Origin: Pseudoluteimonas sp047602125
Lineage (GTDB): Bacteria; Pseudomonadota; Gammaproteobacteria; Xanthomonadales; Xanthomonadaceae
Assembly: GCA_047602125.1 (NCBI GenBank)
Contig: JASGIB010000001.1
Coordinates: 2,294,001-2,358,000 of the forward strand
DNA: 64,000 nt
Reading direction: 5' to 3'
The notes beneath the pieces are model-generated. The model was not told the origin of the DNA and searched no databases. It saw only the letters and a list, made by a program, of their open reading frames with translations. The translations under genes were made by a program, and so were the position numbers. Position 1 is the first letter of the stretch; each line of letters opens with the position of its first letter. Shown here one piece after another: positions 18,284 to 27,121 of the stretch.

Positions 18284-18694
18284 CTAGAGCAAGTCCCCGC
18301 CCGCCGAGAGCACGTGCTCGAGGCGATCGCCCATGCCGCCGATCTCGAGGATGAGGCGATCGATTTCGGCCGCTGCCAGTCCTTCGTACGGACGGTTCTC
18401 GCACAGCTGCAGGTAGGGCACGCCGTCGAGTTCGCCGATGGCGAGGTAGCCGACGCGGCTTTCCCAGTTGAACGCGAGCGCGCGCTTGCCGTCGATGCCG
18501 GTGATCGGCGCGATCACCGTGCTCGCGCGCAGGTAGGCGCGTTCGTCGTCGTCCTGCAGTTCGGACAGGAAGATCGCTTGGTGGCGCTTGCCGCCGTCGA
18601 GCGACAGTTCCACGCACACGACATAGGGTTCCTGCATGCTGATGCGGTAGCCGCTGGCGGCGAGGTGGCCGCGGACCTGTTCGAAATTGTGCAT
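18284..18694 (-). CDS. Conserved hypothetical protein, chaperone/YbjN-like
   Basis: A 136-residue acidic, soluble protein without signal peptide or membrane segment. The pattern of strands around VVCVELSLDGGKRHQAIFLSE, ALAFNWESRVGYLAIGEL and a C-terminal helix resembles the small alpha/beta fold of YbjN and type III secretion chaperones, but I see no diagnostic motif, so this is only a suggestion. It is convergent with pit (20-bp gap) and divergent from the alkyltransferase-like gene. Confidence 0.65.
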   Translation of the reverse strand: MHNFEQVRGHLAASGYRISMQEPYVVCVELSLDGGKRHQAIFLSELQDDDERAYLRASTVIAPITGIDGKRALAFNWESRVGYLAIGELDGVPYLQLCENRPYEGLAAAEIDRLILEIGGMGDRLEHVLSAGGDLL

Positions 18695-18735
18695 GGCGCG
18701 CGTCCGGGGGAACGATGCGGCTATGCTAACCGCAG

Positions 18736-19065
18736 ATGGAAGCCGCGTCCGCCATCGAGCGCATCCTCGCCGCGATCCGCGCCGTCCCGCCGGGCGAAGT
18801 CGCCGGCTACGGCCACATCGCGCGCCGCGCGGGCCTGCCCGGCCGCGCGCGCATGGTGGCGCGCGTGCTCAGCGGCAACGAGGACCCGGGCCTGCCCTGG
18901 CACCGCATCCTGCGTTCGGACGGGCGCATCGCGTTCCCGCCGGGTTCGCGCGGGTTCCGCGAACAGTCGAAACGTTTACGCGCCGAAGGCGTGGACGTGC
19001 GCGAGGGCCGCGTGCGCCTGCCGCGCGCGGACGCGAGCCTCGACGAACAGGTGTGGGGGATGTAG
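18736..19065 (+). CDS. Alkyltransferase-like protein (ATL), catalytic Cys replaced
   Basis: A 109-residue protein with the C-terminal domain of O6-alkylguanine-DNA alkyltransferase. VPPGEVAGYGHIARRAG and PGRARMVARVL form the DNA-binding helices with the Tyr and Arg-finger residues, and PWHRILRSDGRI corresponds to the active-site PCHRV. Trp55 stands where the acceptor Cys should be, so it cannot take the alkyl group itself. ATL proteins bind alkylated guanine and hand it to nucleotide excision repair. The length and composition match Atl/YbaZ proteins, so it is not a broken gene. Confidence 0.88.
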   Translation: MEAASAIERILAAIRAVPPGEVAGYGHIARRAGLPGRARMVARVLSGNEDPGLPWHRILRSDGRIAFPPGSRGFREQSKRLRAEGVDVREGRVRLPRADASLDEQVWGM

Positions 19066-19076
19066 GTCCTCGCGGA

Positions 19077-19706
19077 TCAGGCCCGCCGGCGCATCCACAC
19101 GGCGATGCTCAGGCGCTCTCGCAGCGCGGGCAGCACTTCGTGCTCGATTTCGCTGCGAAAGCAGACCGCGCTGCCGCCGAGCGGGGGAATGTCGACCGCG
19201 CCCTCGTCGGAATGCAGGCGCAACGCGCCGCCATCGGTTTCGTTCCATCCCTCGTTGAGGTAGGCGACGAGCGAGACCACCCGCGCATCGCTGTCGTGGA
19301 AGCGGTCGCGGTGGCGCGCGTAGCCCGTGCCGGGCGCGTAGCGGGCGTAATGCGCCTCGACTTCCACGAGTCCGAGGAACAGGCGCTGGTTCAGCGCGAT
19401 GCGCAGTTCGTCGAGTCGCGCGAGGAATGCGCTGGCGGCGGCGCCGCAGCGCGCGTCGTCCAGCCACAGCGTGCGGTCGCCGCGCAGGGTGGGCTGCAAC
19501 GTTCGGCCCCCTCCACGCCCTGTCGCAGCAGGGGCGAGTTCGCCCGCGTCGGCCAGGCGCAGCAAGTCATCGCGCAACGCGCGGGTCGAATCGGCATCGG
19601 GCAGGCCGGTGATGCGACAGGCGCCACGCGTCGCCAATGCATCGGCCAATGCGTCGTGGTCGCCGGCGGCGATGTCGGGAATGGGTGAAAAATCGGCGCA
19701 TGGCAT
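19077..19706 (-). CDS. 2OG-Fe(II) oxygenase family protein
   Basis: A 209-residue predicted dioxygenase. The iron ligands are visible as His and Asp in YARHRDRFHDSD and the distal His in SEIEHEVLPA; the 2-oxoglutarate-binding Arg follows in LRERLSIAVWMRRR. The strand RVVSLVAYLNEGWNETDGGALRLH is typical of prolyl-4-hydroxylase-like members. The substrate is unknown. I start at ATG 19706; the open frame runs further upstream but that part overlaps the divergent rhomboid gene and is unlike the family. Confidence 0.85.
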   Translation of the reverse strand: MPCADFSPIPDIAAGDHDALADALATRGACRITGLPDADSTRALRDDLLRLADAGELAPAATGRGGGRTLQPTLRGDRTLWLDDARCGAAASAFLARLDELRIALNQRLFLGLVEVEAHYARYAPGTGYARHRDRFHDSDARVVSLVAYLNEGWNETDGGALRLHSDEGAVDIPPLGGSAVCFRSEIEHEVLPALRERLSIAVWMRRRA

Positions 19707-19743
19707 GCCGGTATCATAGGCGCGCCCCCCACGAGACAACCCC

Positions 19744-20400
19744 ATGCTGTCCAACCTGCCGCCCGTCACCAAGGCGCTGTTGATCGCGAATGCCCTGGTG
19801 TTCCTGCTGCAGCAATTCCTGGGCGATGTCGCGTTCGCGCCCTTCATGCTGTGGCCGCTCGGCAGCAGCGATCCATCGATCCCGGGCGTGGGATTCGGCG
19901 CATGGCAGCTCCTGACGTACGGTTTCCTGCACGGCAACTGGGGCCACATCCTGTTCAACATGCTGGCGCTCTTCATGTTCGGCGCGCCGCTGGAATACAC
20001 GTGGGGGCAGAAGCGCTACCTCTCGTACTACATGGTGTGCATGGTCGGTGCCGGCCTGTGCCAGCTCGCGGTCGGCGCGTGGATGATGGCGAACGGCAGC
20101 GACGGCTATCCCACCATCGGTGCTTCCGGCGCGATCTTCGGCCTGCTGCTCGCCTACGGCATGCTGTTCCCGAACCAGCGGGTGATGCTGCTGATCCCGC
20201 CGATCCCGATGAAGGCGCGCACGCTGGTGATCGTGTACGGGCTGTTCGAATTGTTCGTGGGATTCACCGGCCTGCAACCGGGCATCGCGCATTTCGCGCA
20301 TCTCGGCGGCATGTTGTTCGGCTGGCTGATGATCCGCTACTGGCGCGGACAACCGCCGTTCGGCCGGCGCGGGCCGCCGAGGCCGCGCATCGTGCGCTGA
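19744..20400 (+). CDS. Rhomboid family intramembrane serine protease
   Basis: A 218-residue membrane protein with six hydrophobic spans. The catalytic dyad is visible: Ser128 in TIGASGAIFG and His186 in IAHFAHLGGMLFG. The conserved GNWGHILFNMLALFMFG provides the oxyanion-hole His/Asn pair in span 2. Rhomboids cut membrane proteins within or next to their transmembrane segments; the substrate here is unknown. The C terminus is a short basic tail. A bidirectional terminator follows, separating it from the convergent M13 array. Confidence 0.9.
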   Translation: MLSNLPPVTKALLIANALVFLLQQFLGDVAFAPFMLWPLGSSDPSIPGVGFGAWQLLTYGFLHGNWGHILFNMLALFMFGAPLEYTWGQKRYLSYYMVCMVGAGLCQLAVGAWMMANGSDGYPTIGASGAIFGLLLAYGMLFPNQRVMLLIPPIPMKARTLVIVYGLFELFVGFTGLQPGIAHFAHLGGMLFGWLMIRYWRGQPPFGRRGPPRPRIVR

Positions 20401-20424
20401 CGAATCGCATCGCCTGATGAACGA

Positions 20425-20449
20425 AAAAGCCCCGCAGTGCGGGGCTTTT
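20425..20449. terminator. Bidirectional terminator between rhomboid gene and M13 array
   Basis: AAAAGCCCCGC-AGT-GCGGGGCTTTT is an 11-bp stem with A and T runs on both sides. It can end transcription of the rhomboid gene from the left and of the first M13 gene from the right. Confidence 0.88.
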
Positions 20450-20469
20450 CCATTCGTGGCGAAGAATCC

Positions 20470-22489
20470 TCAGCGCCAGATCTTCGTCTGCTTGGATTCC
20501 AGCAACTGCATCGGCGTGCCGGCCTTGCACTTGAAGCTCTCGCCGAATGCGGGAAGGTTCGCGAGCGGGCCGTTGGTGCGCCACATGCCCGGCGCGTGCT
20601 GGTCGGCGGCGGCGAGGCGCGCGGCGCCGTCCGCGGAAAGATGCTGCGGCCAGAGCCTGGCCCATCCGGCGAAGAACTTCTGCTTCTCGCTCGACGACAG
20701 CGTGCCGCCCTGCGTCGTCGACAGCGCGCTCCACGCCAGCTCCAGGCCGGCGAGGTCGGCGAGGTTCTCGGTCGCGGTCAGGCCACCGTTGACCTTCGTC
20801 TTCAGCTCCGGATAAACGTATTCGCCGTACTGGATCGAGAGCTGCCCGCTGCGCGTGTTCCAGGCCGTGGTGTCGGCCGGCGTCCACCAGTCGCGCAAGT
20901 CGCCCGAAGCATCGATCAGGTGGCCCTTGCCGTCGAACGCGTGGGTGAGCTCGTGGCCGATCAGCGCGCCGAGCGAACCGTAGTGCTCGCGCGGATCGGC
21001 GTTCATGTCGAGGATCGGCGCCTGCAGCGCGGCGGCGGTGACGATCAGCAGGTTCTGCATGAAGTCGTAGCCGACCGACGGCTGCTGCGGCAGCACGTAC
21101 CAGCGGCGTTCGGCGTCGGTGCTGCCGATGCGCCGCATCTCGACGGAATGCCGCCACGCCGAGGCGATCAGCATGTCGTCGCCGAAGTTGCCGCGGCCGA
21201 GCGGCTTGACGTTCGAACGCCGGATCCTTCGCCGGTGCGCCGACCGCGATCTTGAGCTTCGCCAGCTTGGCCTTGGCCTCGGCCTTGGCCTCGGCGCTCA
21301 TCCACGTGTTGCCGTCGAGCGCGCGCGACATGGCCTCGCGCATGGCGTCGGCGATGGCTTCGGCGCGGGCGCGGGTGGCCAGCGGCAGGTAGCGGGCGAC
21401 GTATTCGCTGGAGAGGATCGGGCCGCCGGCCTTGTTGATCGCGTCGAGCACCAGTTGCTGGCGCGAGGGCGGGGCGATCTCGCCGCGCAGCACGCGGCCG
21501 CGGAAATCGAAATCGACGTCGCGCCAGGCCCTGGACAGGTACGGCGCCATCGCCGCGCCGACGTGGTAGCGCAGGTAGGCCTTCCACGCATCGGGCTTGT
21601 AGGCATCGACCATCGAATCCAGTTGCGCGAACAACTGCGTGTTCGCCAGCGATACGTTCGCGTCCTTGACGCCCTGCGCGGCGAGGAAATCGACCAGCTG
21701 CAGGTGCGGGTACTGCTTCTTCAGGCCGCCGACGGGCACCAGCGCGTAGTTGCTGCGCGGATCGCGCATCGCCTGCTGCGCCCGCGAGGCTTGCGCGATG
21801 GCGGTTTCGATGCCGATCACCGCGCCGGCATCGGCTTCGAGCTTGTCGGGCTTGGTCCCGGACAGGGTGAGGATCTTGCGCACGTAGTCGGCGTAACGCG
21901 CCATCAGCGCGCGCGCGTCCGTATCGGTGCGCGTGTAGAACGCGGGGTCGTGCAGGCCCAAGCCGCCCTGGGTGAAGTAGCCGATCTGGCGGTTCGGGTC
22001 GGCGAGGTCGATGTCGGCGGCGAAGTCGAACGCCACCGGGATGCCGACCTGGTGCAGCGCGGCGATGGCCGGCGCGATGTCGCGGTCGCGGCGGATGCCG
22101 TCGATGCGCTTGAGCAGCGGCGCGATCGGGTTCGCGCCGTTGGCTTCCACCGATGCTTCGTCGAGGCCGCTGGCCCAGAAATCGCCGAGCAGTTTCTGGT
22201 TGTTGGTCTGCGGCGACTGCATCGCCGCGTTCAGCAGGTCGATCTGCTGCTGCCGCGCCAGCGCGTTCAACTGGCCGAGCGCGGAAGTTTCGCCGGTCGC
22301 CGGATCTGCGGGGTTCGCATCCATCCACGCCTTGTTGATCGAGGCGTAGTAATCGCTGCAGGGGCTGACGCTCGCCGGTTTCGCCGGGGCGCTGCTCCGC
22401 TTCTTCGTCGCCGCGTCGGACGCGCCGGCGACGAGCGTGGTGGCGAGGGCGGCGCAGAGGGCGATGGCGAGCGGTCGGGCTGCTGGCAT
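20470..22489 (-). pseudogene. M13 family metallopeptidase, frameshifted (M13 copy 1)
   Basis: The gene is read in two frames. The first, from ATG 22489, has a signal peptide (LAIALCAALATTLVAGASDA) and the N-terminal M13 domain up to about 21222. The second carries the catalytic part to 20470, with the zinc motif HELTH in LIGHELTHAFDGKGHL and the third-ligand motif ENLADLAG. Removing one C near 21223 joins the frames as ...AKD-RRSNVKPLGRGNFG, which aligns with the other copies. The joined protein would be about 672 residues, normal for M13. It ends IWR, where the others end IW. This is a true pseudogene, a recoded gene or a sequencing error. Confidence 0.8.
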
Positions 22490-22577
22490 GGGCGATTCCG
22501 GCGGGAAAAAGGGAGCCCGGAGTCTAGCAAGGCCGGGACGCGGCCCGATGAACGCGGGATGCAGCCGGAGCCATGCG

Positions 22578-22615
22578 AAAAACGAAGGCCCGGGCATGCC
22601 GGGCCTTCGTGAAAA
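22578..22615 (-). terminator. Terminator of M13 copy 2
   Basis: ACGAAGGCCCGG and CCGGGCCTTCGT form a 12-bp stem around GCATG. A run of A on the left (T on the transcribed minus strand) follows the stem. Confidence 0.8.
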
Positions 22616-22633
22616 CGCCACGATTCCCGCGGC

Positions 22634-24676
22634 TTACCAGATTTCCACGCGCGCGTCTTCCGGCCGCACCATCGCGTCGCCGTCCTTGCATTGGAACGCA
22701 TGCGCGAACGCCGGCATGTTCGACGGCGCGCCGATCGCGCGGAACTTCGCCGGCGCGTGCGGATCGGTGTTGAGCAGCACCAGTTGCGCCTTGTCGCGGA
22801 TGTTGCCGCGCCACACGCGCGCCCAGCTGAGGAAGAATCGCTGGTCGCGGGTGAGCCCGTCGATCATCGGGTCCTTCTTCGCGCCATCCGCCGCCTGCAG
22901 CGCGTCGTAGGCGAAGCTGAGTCCGCCGAGGTCGCCGATGTTCTCGCCCATGGTCAGCTTGCCGTTGACGTGCTTGTCCGGTTGCGAGGCCAGCGGCGCA
23001 TAGCCATCGAACTGCGCGGCGAGCTTCGCGGTGCGCGCGTCGAACGCGTCGCGATCGGCCTGCGTCCACCAGTTGACGTTGTTGCCGTCGCCGTCGAACT
23101 GGCTGCCGCTGTCGTCGAAGCCGTGCCCGGATTCGTGGCCGATCACCGCGCCGATGCCGCCGTAGTTGATCGCGTCGTCGCCGTTTGTGTAGAAGAACGG
23201 CGGCTGCAGGATCGCGGCCGGGAAGTTGATCGTGTTGGTGCCCGAGCTGTAGTACGCGTTCACCGTCTGCGGGGTCATGCTCCATTCGTAGCGGTCGGTG
23301 GGCTTGCCGATCTTGTCGAGGTCGTAGCGGTTGCCGAAGCGGTTGGCCGCGCGCACGTTCGCGAAATAATCGTTCGGCGACACCGCGAGTCCGTCCCATC
23401 CGCGCCACTTGTCCGGGTAGCCGATCTTGGGCAGGAACTTCGACCATTTCTCCAGCGCCTTCGCCCTGGTTTCGTCGCTCATCCAGTCGAGGCCCTCGAT
23501 CCGCGCCTTGAGCGCTTCTCGCACGTTGTCGACCAGCTGCTGCGCGCGCGCCTTGGCCTGCGGCGGGAAATAGTCCTTCACGTACAACTGGCCCAGCGCC
23601 TCGCCCATGCCATTGTTGACCGCGTCGAGCACGCGCTTCCAGCGTGCGCGTTGTTCTGGCTGGCCATTGAGGGTCTTGCCGTAGAAATCGAAGTTCTCGT
23701 CCTGGAACGGCGTCGACAGGTAGGGCGAGGCGTCGTCGATGGCGTGGAAGGCGAGGTAGTCGCGCCACTGCGCGGCCGGCACGTCGACCAGCATCCTGTC
23801 GAATTCGGCGAAGAACTTCGGTTGCGACAGCGAGAATCCGTCGCCCACGGGCACGCCGGTGGCCTTGAAGAACGCGGCCCAGTCGAAATGCGGGGTGATC
23901 GCGTCGGCTTCGGCCACGCTCATGAAGTGGTAGCGGTTCTTCGGGTCGCGCAGTTCCACCCGCGACAGCGAGGCCTTCGCCAGCCGCGTCTCGAACCCGA
24001 GGACGCCGTCGGCCCTGGTCTTCGCGTCGGTGGCCGGTACGCCGGTCAATTCGAACAGCTTCGCGATGTGCGCGACGTAAGCGGCGCGGACGTCCTTGTT
24101 CTCGTCCAGCGTGTAGTAGTCGGGCGTGGGCAGGCCGAGCCCGCCCTGGTTGGCGAACGCGATCTGCCTGCGCGCGTCCTGGTAATCGGTGCCGGAACCG
24201 AAGCGGAAGCCCTGGCCTTCGCCGTTCGCGTAGGCGTTGCCGAGCCAGGCGGCGATGTCGGCGGTGTTCGCGAGTTTCGCGATCGCGTCGAGATCGGGCT
24301 TGATCGGATCGAAGCCGGCCTTGTCGATCGCGGCCTCGTCCATGCCCGAACGGTAGAACCAGCCGATCTTCTGTTCGATCGAACCGGCCTTCGCCTTGTC
24401 CGCCTTCGCGTTCGCGGCCTCGGCGATCTTGTGTTGTGCGGCCAGGCTCTGCTCGCGCAATGCGTCGAACGCGCCCCATCGCGTCTTGTCGGCCGGGACG
24501 GGATTCGCGGCGATCCACTTGCCGTTGGCGTAGGCGTTGAAGTCCTGGCAGGCGGAAACGGACGGATCCAGTTCCTTGACGTCGTAGACGGGCACGGGTT
24601 TCGCGGCCTGCGCGGCGCCGATGGCGAAAGTCGCGGCAAGCGCGAGGGCGAGGGCATGCGGTCGGGAAGCGGGCAC
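22634..24676 (-). CDS. M13 family metallopeptidase (copy 2)
   Basis: A 680-residue secreted zinc peptidase of the neprilysin/PepO family. A Sec signal peptide (residues 1-23, LALALAATFAIGAAQA) is followed by the helical N-terminal domain and the catalytic domain. The latter has the substrate strand VNAYYSSGTNTINFPAAILQ, zinc motif HESGH in IGHESGHGFDD, third ligand in GENIGDLGGL and the family-typical C-terminal Trp (VEIW). I start at GTG 24676 because GGAG lies six bases upstream and the signal peptide begins there. Its likely role is peptide degradation in the periplasm. It is the second of four paralogues. Confidence 0.93.
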   Translation of the reverse strand: MPASRPHALALALAATFAIGAAQAAKPVPVYDVKELDPSVSACQDFNAYANGKWIAANPVPADKTRWGAFDALREQSLAAQHKIAEAANAKADKAKAGSIEQKIGWFYRSGMDEAAIDKAGFDPIKPDLDAIAKLANTADIAAWLGNAYANGEGQGFRFGSGTDYQDARRQIAFANQGGLGLPTPDYYTLDENKDVRAAYVAHIAKLFELTGVPATDAKTRADGVLGFETRLAKASLSRVELRDPKNRYHFMSVAEADAITPHFDWAAFFKATGVPVGDGFSLSQPKFFAEFDRMLVDVPAAQWRDYLAFHAIDDASPYLSTPFQDENFDFYGKTLNGQPEQRARWKRVLDAVNNGMGEALGQLYVKDYFPPQAKARAQQLVDNVREALKARIEGLDWMSDETRAKALEKWSKFLPKIGYPDKWRGWDGLAVSPNDYFANVRAANRFGNRYDLDKIGKPTDRYEWSMTPQTVNAYYSSGTNTINFPAAILQPPFFYTNGDDAINYGGIGAVIGHESGHGFDDSGSQFDGDGNNVNWWTQADRDAFDARTAKLAAQFDGYAPLASQPDKHVNGKLTMGENIGDLGGLSFAYDALQAADGAKKDPMIDGLTRDQRFFLSWARVWRGNIRDKAQLVLLNTDPHAPAKFRAIGAPSNMPAFAHAFQCKDGDAMVRPEDARVEIW

Positions 24677-24759
24677 GGGCGTCTCCGTCGATGGCGAAAG
24701 CCCGAGTCTAGCGTTGCGCTGCGTTGCCGGCAGTGCGGGAAGTCCCGCGTACACGACAG

Positions 24760-24803
24760 CCCCTCACCCGCCTTCGGCACCCTCTTCCACAAGGGGAGAG
24801 GGA
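24760..24803. repeat. Dispersed CCCTCACCC/TTCGGCACC repeat
   Basis: The third intergenic copy of the element also seen at 5955 and 9378: CCCCTCACCCGCC, TTCGGCACCC, then ACAAGGGGAGAGGG. It sits between the start of M13 copy 2 and the terminator of copy 3, so it lies in the promoter region of copy 2. Confidence 0.7.
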
Positions 24804-24837
24804 AAAACAAAGGCCCGGATCGCTCCGGGCCTTCGTT
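24804..24837 (-). terminator. Terminator of M13 copy 3
   Basis: AAGGCCCGGA-TCGC-TCCGGGCCTT has a 10-bp stem, with a run of A on its left side that becomes T in the minus-strand transcript. Confidence 0.8.
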
Positions 24838-24859
24838 CAACGCATTGCGATGTCGCGGG

Positions 24860-26968
24860 TTACCAGATCTGGATCTGCTTGTCGCCGCTGCGCACCATCT
24901 TGTCGCCGGCCTTGCACTGGAACGCCGCCGCGAACGCCGGCATGTTCGAGGGCGCGCCGATCGCGCGGAAGTTGGCGGGCGCGTGCGGATCGGTGACCAG
25001 GCGCACGTTGAGCTCGTCGGGCGTGAAGTTGCGGCGCCACACCGTGCCCCAGTTGAGGAAGAAACGCTGGTCCCGGCTCAACCCGCCGACCTGCGTGGTC
25101 GGCTTGCTGTCCGGCTGTGCGCGCTGCATGGCGTCGTAGGCGATGTTGAGGCCGCCGAGGTCGGCGATGTTCTCGCCCAGCGTCAGGTGGCCGTTGACAT
25201 GCTTGCCCGGCAGCGCTTCGTAATCGTCGAACTGCTGCACCAGCTTGTTGGTCAGCGCCTTGAAGCCGTTCGCATCCGCCGGCGTCCACCAGTTCTCGAA
25301 GTTGCCGCTCGGCCCGAAGCGCGCGCCCTGGTCGTCGTAGCCGTGGGTCATCTCGTGGCCGATCACCGCGCCGATGCCGCCGTAGTTGGTGGCGTCGTCG
25401 GCCTTGGCGTCGAAGAACGGCGGTTGCAGGATCGCCGCCGGGAACACGATCTCGTTCTGCTGCGGATTGTAGTAGGCGTTCACCGTCTGCGGGCTCATGC
25501 CCCATTCGGTCTTGTCCACCGGCTTGCCGATCTTGCCGAGGTTCCACTTGTAGTTGAACTCGTTGGCGGCGTACACGTTGCCGAGGTAGCTGTCGCGGTT
25601 GGTCTGCAGGCCGTCCCAGCTGCGCCACTTGTCCGGATAGCCGATCTTCGGCGTGAACGTGGCCCACTTGTCCAGCGCCTTCTTCTTGGTCTCGTCGCTC
25701 ATCCAGGCCAGGTTCTGGATGCGGATCTTCAGCGCGTCGCGCAGGTTCTGCACCAGCTGCTGCATGCGCGCCTTGGATTCGGCCGGGAACGCGACCTTGA
25801 CGTACAACTGGCCGAGCGCCTCGCCGGTCTGGTTCTCGACCGTGCCGAGCACGCGCTTCCAGCGGTCCTTGATCTGCTTCTGGCCGCGCATGGTCTGGTT
25901 GTAGAACGCGAAGTTCTCCTGCACGAAGGGCTCGCTCAGGTAGGGCGAGGCGCCATCGACCAGGTGGGCGCGGAAATACGCCTTCCAGGTGTCGACCGGC
26001 ACGTCGACGATCATCTTGCTCACTTCCTCGTGGAACGCGGGGATCGCGAGCGAGAACATCTTCGGCTGCTCAAGGCCCTGCGATTCGAAGAACTTCGACC
26101 ACGGGAAATTCGGCGTCAGCTTGTCGGCTTCGGCGATGGTCACCGGGTTGTAGGCGAGTTCGGCGTCGCGCGAGAGTTCCTCGCTCGACTTCGACACCTT
26201 CGCCAGCCGCGTTTCGAACGCGACCACGTCCTTGGCCTGCTTCGCGGCGTCGGCCGCCGGCGTGCCGGAGAGTTCCAGCACCTTGGCGATGTGCTGCTGG
26301 TAGGCGGCGAGCTTGTCGGCCTTGTCCTTGTCGAAGTAGTAGCCGCGGTCCGGCAGGCCGAGGCCGCCCTGGAACGCGTAGCCGATGTTCATCGACGAGT
26401 CCTTGAAGTCCGGGCTCGGTCCGAAGCCGAACACGTCACCTTCGCCGCGCGCGGTGGTCGTGCGCATGTAATCGGCGATCGACGCGCTGTCGGTGATCGC
26501 GTTGATCGCATCGAGGCGGCCCTGGATGGGAGTGATGCCGGCCGCGTCGATCTTGGCCTGGTCCATGCCCGTGGCGTACAGGTCGCCGACGATCTTGTCG
26601 ACGCCGGTGGCGTCCTTGCGCGCGGCGGCCTGTTCGGCCAGCTGGTGGCGGATGCCGAGCGAACGCTCGTCGAGCATCTCGAACGCGCCCCAGCTGGTGC
26701 GGTCGCCCGGCACCGGGTTCGCGGCCAGCCACTTGCCGTCGACGTAGCCGGCGAAGTCGTTGCACGCGTTCTTGCTGGTGTCGAGGTCGGCGATGTCGAA
26801 GCGGTTCACCGACGGCAGCTTGCTTTCGTCGATGGTGTATTCGGCCTTCGGCGCGTCCGCGGGCTTGGCGGCGTCGGCGGCGGGAGTGGAAGCGTCTTTC
26901 TGCGCGCAGCCGGCGAGGGCGGCGGCGAGCGAAAGGGCGAGGAGGGTCAGTGCGGGCTTGGCGGTCAC
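24860..26968 (-). CDS. M13 family metallopeptidase, lipoprotein (copy 3)
   Basis: A 702-residue M13 zinc peptidase with a lipoprotein signal (lipobox LAGC at about residues 18-21), so it is probably membrane-anchored in the periplasm. The catalytic region has VNAYYNPQQNEIVFPAAILQ, the zinc motif HEMTH (538-542) and GENIADLGGL. The C terminus is QIQIW. The GTG start at 26968 has GGAG at a seven-base spacing. The protein shares long identical blocks with copy 4 (for example FAAAFQCKAGD against FAAAFSCKAGD), so these two look like a recent duplication. It has its own terminator. Confidence 0.94.
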   Translation of the reverse strand: MTAKPALTLLALSLAAALAGCAQKDASTPAADAAKPADAPKAEYTIDESKLPSVNRFDIADLDTSKNACNDFAGYVDGKWLAANPVPGDRTSWGAFEMLDERSLGIRHQLAEQAAARKDATGVDKIVGDLYATGMDQAKIDAAGITPIQGRLDAINAITDSASIADYMRTTTARGEGDVFGFGPSPDFKDSSMNIGYAFQGGLGLPDRGYYFDKDKADKLAAYQQHIAKVLELSGTPAADAAKQAKDVVAFETRLAKVSKSSEELSRDAELAYNPVTIAEADKLTPNFPWSKFFESQGLEQPKMFSLAIPAFHEEVSKMIVDVPVDTWKAYFRAHLVDGASPYLSEPFVQENFAFYNQTMRGQKQIKDRWKRVLGTVENQTGEALGQLYVKVAFPAESKARMQQLVQNLRDALKIRIQNLAWMSDETKKKALDKWATFTPKIGYPDKWRSWDGLQTNRDSYLGNVYAANEFNYKWNLGKIGKPVDKTEWGMSPQTVNAYYNPQQNEIVFPAAILQPPFFDAKADDATNYGGIGAVIGHEMTHGYDDQGARFGPSGNFENWWTPADANGFKALTNKLVQQFDDYEALPGKHVNGHLTLGENIADLGGLNIAYDAMQRAQPDSKPTTQVGGLSRDQRFFLNWGTVWRRNFTPDELNVRLVTDPHAPANFRAIGAPSNMPAFAAAFQCKAGDKMVRSGDKQIQIW

Positions 26969-27050
26969 GAAAGGCTCCGGGCGGGACGGGGTGGAAGACG
27001 GCGATTATCCGCCCCGGGAAGCCGGGCACGGAGCCCCGCGACCATACGAC

Positions 27051-27074
27051 GACACCCGCCACGGGGCGGGTGTC
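27051..27074 (-). terminator. Hairpin after M13 copy 4, possible terminator
   Basis: GACACCCGCC and GGCGGGTGTC form a 10-bp stem with a four-base loop, about 50 bp beyond the stop of copy 4. No T run follows in the minus-strand direction, so termination is uncertain. The hairpin lies in the gap before copy 3. Confidence 0.45.
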
Positions 27075-27121
27075 GAAGGTCACGGACGGGGCGGCATGCG
27101 GTCAGCCGCGGGGGTCTGGCC

